Of a DNA stretch of 8,178 nt, positions 5,522-8,178 are shown piece by piece. This stretch comes from Synergistaceae bacterium (lineage in GTDB: Bacteria; Synergistota; Synergistia; Synergistales; Aminobacteriaceae). Numbering within the stretch: the stretch's first letter is position 1; each line of letters begins with the position of its first letter. The notes under the pieces are model-generated. The model made no database searches and was not told the DNA's origin. It saw only the letters and a list, made by a program, of their open reading frames with translations. Both the position numbers and the translations under genes were made by a program. The stretch lies in the NCBI GenBank assembly GCA_017427625.1, contig JAFRSL010000296.1, forward strand, positions 1-8,178, given 5' to 3'.

Positions 5522-6553
5522 ATGGGCAGAAAAATTTTCGAGACCGTCCGCTTGAATAACCTCACCATGAAGAACAGACTCATACGTTCAGCAACATGGG
5601 AAGGACTTTCGGACTTTGACGGATCAATAAGCGATGAGGCTTACGAGATATACAGTGAAGTCGCACACGGAGGAGTAGGCACGGTAATCGTTGGATTCAC
5701 GGACATATCTGACGATGACCACTACATTCACGGTGCAATGAGGCTCTCACGCGATGAATTGATACCGCAGTACAGGAAGTTGACGGACATCATTCACGCT
5801 GAGGGCTGTGCGGTAATCTCACAGCTCGCTATGGGCGCATATTACAGGAAGTTGCCGAACGGTCTCGTCAAGCAGGTAGAACCAGACCAAATGACACAGG
5901 ACGAAATCAGGAACGTTATCGAGATGTTCATACAGTCAGCAAAAAGAGCAGGGAAAGCAGGCTGTGATGGTGTTCAGATACATGCAGCACATTTCTTCTT
6001 CCTGAGCAGGTTCATTAGCCCCCGCGTCAATCACAGGACTGACATTTATGGTGGCGATACCGTGAGACGTTCACGCATTCTTAAGGAAATTCTCAGCGGC
6101 ATAAAATCAAAATGTCCGGGTCTTCACATCTCGGTCAAAATAAATTCGAGCGACTTCACATTGGGAGGGCTTGAGGAAGATGAAAGCCTCGAAATTTGCA
6201 GGCTTCTTGCGGAGAACGGAATAGACTCAATCGAGGTCAGCGGTAACGGCACATCAGTTGAGGGCATAAGACCACACGTTAATGAAGCGTACTTCCTTGA
6301 TTTTGCGGCTAGACTTGCGGAGAGTGTCAATGTCTCTGTGATACTTGTCGGAGGACTCAGAAGCATTCAGACGATGCAGGAAATTCTCGACAACACAAAA
6401 ATAGAATTACTCTCATTGTCCCGGCCATTGCTCCGTGAACCTGACCTTCCCGAAAAATTCCGAAAGGGCGAAAGCTCCGAGTCAAAGTGCATATCCTGCA
6501 ACGCCTGTTACGGTTCTCATGCTCACAGGTGCGTTTTTGTTGATTTCCGATGA
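5522..6553 (+). CDS. Old Yellow Enzyme-type NADH:flavin oxidoreductase
   Basis: A 343-residue FMN-binding TIM-barrel protein (COG1902-like). The family reduces activated C=C bonds in enones, enoates or quinone-like compounds. The start at 5522 is chosen because AGGAG (5508-5512) is 9 bases upstream; the in-frame ATG at 5513 touches the ribosome site. The N-terminus LNNLTMKNRLIRSATWEGL (11-29) is typical. The substrate-binding HAAH (154-157) is followed by SRFISPRVNHRTDIYGG (162-178), an OYE hallmark. The FMN-phosphate end is VGGLRS (276-281) and LSRPLLREPDL (299-309). The C-terminus has C323, C326, C329 and C337 (CxxCxxC-x7-C), placed where the 4Fe-4S ligands of the 2,4-dienoyl-CoA reductase subgroup lie, but with shorter spacing and no following FAD/NAD domain. 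It overlaps the hydrolase by 4 bases and faces HxlR. The substrate is unknown. Confidence 0.9.
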   Translation: MGRKIFETVRLNNLTMKNRLIRSATWEGLSDFDGSISDEAYEIYSEVAHGGVGTVIVGFTDISDDDHYIHGAMRLSRDELIPQYRKLTDIIHAEGCAVISQLAMGAYYRKLPNGLVKQVEPDQMTQDEIRNVIEMFIQSAKRAGKAGCDGVQIHAAHFFFLSRFISPRVNHRTDIYGGDTVRRSRILKEILSGIKSKCPGLHISVKINSSDFTLGGLEEDESLEICRLLAENGIDSIEVSGNGTSVEGIRPHVNEAYFLDFAARLAESVNVSVILVGGLRSIQTMQEILDNTKIELLSLSRPLLREPDLPEKFRKGESSESKCISCNACYGSHAHRCVFVDFR

Positions 6554-7419
6554 GCGCGTACAGGCTTGACGTTCCAACCGAAAGAGGAAGTGTCCTCAAC
6601 GGGGTATTGTTCCGCGACGGGAGGGAAAGGAGTGCTGATACCGTGATGATTGCGATTACGGGGATTCACGGGAACTTCTACTCCAATCCCTTCTACTACA
6701 ATTTCGGCGAGACCCTCAACGGCGGAGGAATTGACTTCATTTACGCGCAGACCAATGACGCATTCAACAGGATTGAAACATTCAACGTTAAGACAGGGAA
6801 GCCAGAAGTCATAGGCTCATACAACGAATACTTCGCATACACCGACGAGGATATTGACGCATACCTGAATTTTGCGGAGAAAGAGGGTTACAGGAACGTA
6901 ATCCTTGCGGGGCATTCGCTGGGGGCAAACAAGGTCATATACTACCTCTCACGTCATCATGACACAAAGAGGGTATCACACTTCCTCCTCCTTAGTCCCG
7001 CTAACCTCGAATGGCTGATGAATGATGTTACCGAGCGCGAGAAAAGTATCGTGCGTTCAATGAGCGAGAACGGGCGGGGGAAAGAGATGCTTCCGTTTGA
7101 GTTCATGGGCTGGGTTCCGTGTATCGCTGATACCGCGTATGACTGGCTGTTTACCGACACGCTGAATAACGTTCATGTTGAGGCGGACAAAGATTTTTCG
7201 CAGGCTGAGAAGATTACGCACACGGGCGCGCTTCTCATTGGGACGTATGACAGGTTCACTTACGGAGACCCGGCCGGATTCCTCCGCAACATCAACAATC
7301 ATATTCCTACAGCGTCAGAGAACAGGCTGATATTCATTGAGGGGACTGGACACACTTACCAGCGCAAAGAACAGGAGACTGCCGACAAGATTCTTGAGCT
7401 TCTCAAAGGTTGGGGATAG
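6550..7419 (+). CDS. Alpha/beta hydrolase (DUF1749-like)
   Basis: A 289-residue alpha/beta-hydrolase-fold protein with no signal peptide, so cytoplasmic. The oxyanion region follows strand TVMIAITGIHGNF (31-43). The nucleophile elbow is GHSLG (121-125) with Ser123, in the context AGHSLGANKVIYYLSRHH, which resembles the DUF1749 family. The probable acid is Asp234 (GTYDRF) and the catalytic His is H268 (GTGHTY). All three residues are present, so it is likely an active esterase, thioesterase or peptidase-like enzyme of unknown substrate. The start ATG overlaps the oxidoreductase stop (ATGA), and the nearest SD-like AGGTG is 19 bases upstream, so translation is probably coupled to the upstream gene. 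The two enzymes may act on related compounds (inference from coupling). Confidence 0.85.
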   Translation: MSAYRLDVPTERGSVLNGVLFRDGRERSADTVMIAITGIHGNFYSNPFYYNFGETLNGGGIDFIYAQTNDAFNRIETFNVKTGKPEVIGSYNEYFAYTDEDIDAYLNFAEKEGYRNVILAGHSLGANKVIYYLSRHHDTKRVSHFLLLSPANLEWLMNDVTEREKSIVRSMSENGRGKEMLPFEFMGWVPCIADTAYDWLFTDTLNNVHVEADKDFSQAEKITHTGALLIGTYDRFTYGDPAGFLRNINNHIPTASENRLIFIEGTGHTYQRKEQETADKILELLKGWG

Positions 7420-7450
7420 CTCCTCTGTTTCATTCAATCTCAACAAAAAA

Positions 7451-7477
7451 GCTCCCCTCACATTGCGCAAGGGGAGC
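7451..7477 (-). terminator. Rho-independent terminator of the Synergist-CTERM gene
   Basis: A perfect 8-bp stem, GCTCCCCT (7451-7458) and AGGGGAGC (7470-7477), with an 11-base loop. On the minus strand it is followed by TTTTTTGTTG, so it terminates the leftward surface-protein gene about 20 bases after its stop. On the plus strand only a weak ATTATTT tail follows, but the hairpin may also slow transcripts from the hydrolase operon. Confidence 0.85.
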
Positions 7478-7495
7478 AGGATTATTTCCCGTCCA

Positions 7496-8178
7496 CTACT
7501 TCTTCTTCAACGCGAAGCCCAGAACCGCGAGAGCCATAATCCCGAGTGCCGAATTACAGCCGCCGCCCGATGAGCCTGAATCGTAATCATCGCCGTCAAC
7601 TCTTACGGTGAACTGCCTTGACGCGCTCGCGAATGAGTTGTACGCATACACCGTGAACGTATATTCCCCGCCCTCAGTCAGCGTCCCGGAGAGGACACCG
7701 TTCGTCTCACCAAGCGTGAGTCCGGTCGGAAGACTTCCCGCGCTTACCCGCCACGAGAGTCCCGAACCGTTTGTCCTGAGAGTCTGATTGTATGACCCTC
7801 CGACCCTTCCGCTTGGGAGCGAAGTCGTCGTGATTGCGAGGGCATCGATCGTCAGCGTAAGACTCCTAACCGCGCTTGCAGTTCCGTATGAAGCCGTTAC
7901 GGAGAATGGGAAGCTGCCCGAAACCGTCGGAGTTCCCGAAATCCTGCCCGATGAGTCGAGAACAAGGCCAGCCGGAAGATTCCCGCTCAATGTCCACGTT
8001 GCTCCCGAAGGATTTGACGCAAGCGAGGCATTGTATGGCATTCCAGCGACTCCTGTCGGGATCGTCGTCGTCGTGATCGTGATCGTCGTCGGTGTCGGTG
8101 TTGACCCTTCGCTTATCGTGATGCTGAGTTCCTTAGTCGCACTGTTCGAGCCTGATGTTGCCCTCACGGTAAAGCGAG
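7496..8178 (-). CDS. Surface protein with Ig-like repeats and Synergist-CTERM tail (partial)
   Basis: The 3' end of a gene that runs off the right edge; the frame is open to the last base, and the GTG at 8167 is an internal Val, so the start is not in the window. About 226 residues are visible. They contain the end of one beta-domain, a Thr/Pro-rich linker (8060-8101), and two tandem putative-Ig (He_PIG-like) repeats. Each repeat has ITTT.LP.G..G..Y then LP.GL.L....G..SGT...G.....FTV. The C-terminus is acidic DGDDYDSGSS, then SGGGCN (Cys codon at 7556-7558), a hydrophobic run of about 15 residues and KKK at the stop. This three-part tail matches the Synergist-CTERM sorting signal, so the protein is exported and probably processed or anchored at the envelope near the cysteine. 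Ig-like repeats of this kind serve as stalks or adhesion modules; the functional N-terminal domain lies outside the window. Confidence 0.85.
   Translation of the reverse strand, partial: RFTVRATSGSNSATKELSITISEGSTPTPTTITITTTTIPTGVAGMPYNASLASNPSGATWTLSGNLPAGLVLDSSGRISGTPTVSGSFPFSVTASYGTASAVRSLTLTIDALAITTTSLPSGRVGGSYNQTLRTNGSGLSWRVSAGSLPTGLTLGETNGVLSGTLTEGGEYTFTVYAYNSFASASRQFTVRVDGDDYDSGSSGGGCNSALGIMALAVLGFALKKK

Overview
The window looks like chromosomal DNA of a bacterium in the phylum Synergistota. The best evidence is the protein at the right edge. It ends in a SGGGCN motif, a short hydrophobic helix and KKK, which is the layout of the Synergist-CTERM sorting signal. The mixture of strong AGGAGG ribosome sites, moderately GC-rich coding DNA and housekeeping genes fits this. 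The assignment is an inference from one strong marker and has not been tested by a database search.

Layout. Positions 42-1718 (minus) encode a divergent ATP-type phosphoenolpyruvate carboxykinase. A short intergenic region with two divergent extended -10 promoters separates it from a plus-strand pair: a secreted M23 endopeptidase (1852-2763) and, 2 bases later, a mannose-1-phosphate guanylyltransferase (2766-3827). A convergent terminator region follows. Then comes a small secreted protein on the minus strand (3888-4268) with an AT-rich upstream region of about 360 bases. Next are a tRNA-Leu(CAA) with a good sigma-70 promoter and, 28 bases downstream, rpsT (ribosomal protein S20), closed by a strong terminator.

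The right half holds a regulator with divergent targets: an HxlR-family repressor (5049-5402, minus) facing an Old Yellow Enzyme-type flavin oxidoreductase (5522-6553), whose stop overlaps the start of an alpha/beta hydrolase (6550-7419). The last gene (7496-8178, minus) is the 3' part of a surface protein with Ig-like repeats and the Synergist-CTERM tail.

How the parts work together. PEPCK links oxaloacetate and PEP, and is probably part of central metabolism in an amino-acid-fermenting anaerobe. The M23/GDP-mannose pair suggests envelope or surface-glycan work. The HxlR/oxidoreductase/hydrolase cluster has the architecture of a locally regulated detoxification or reductive-metabolism module and is the best candidate for a little-described system here, although each protein belongs to a known family. 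I saw no CRISPR array, insertion sequence or phage gene.
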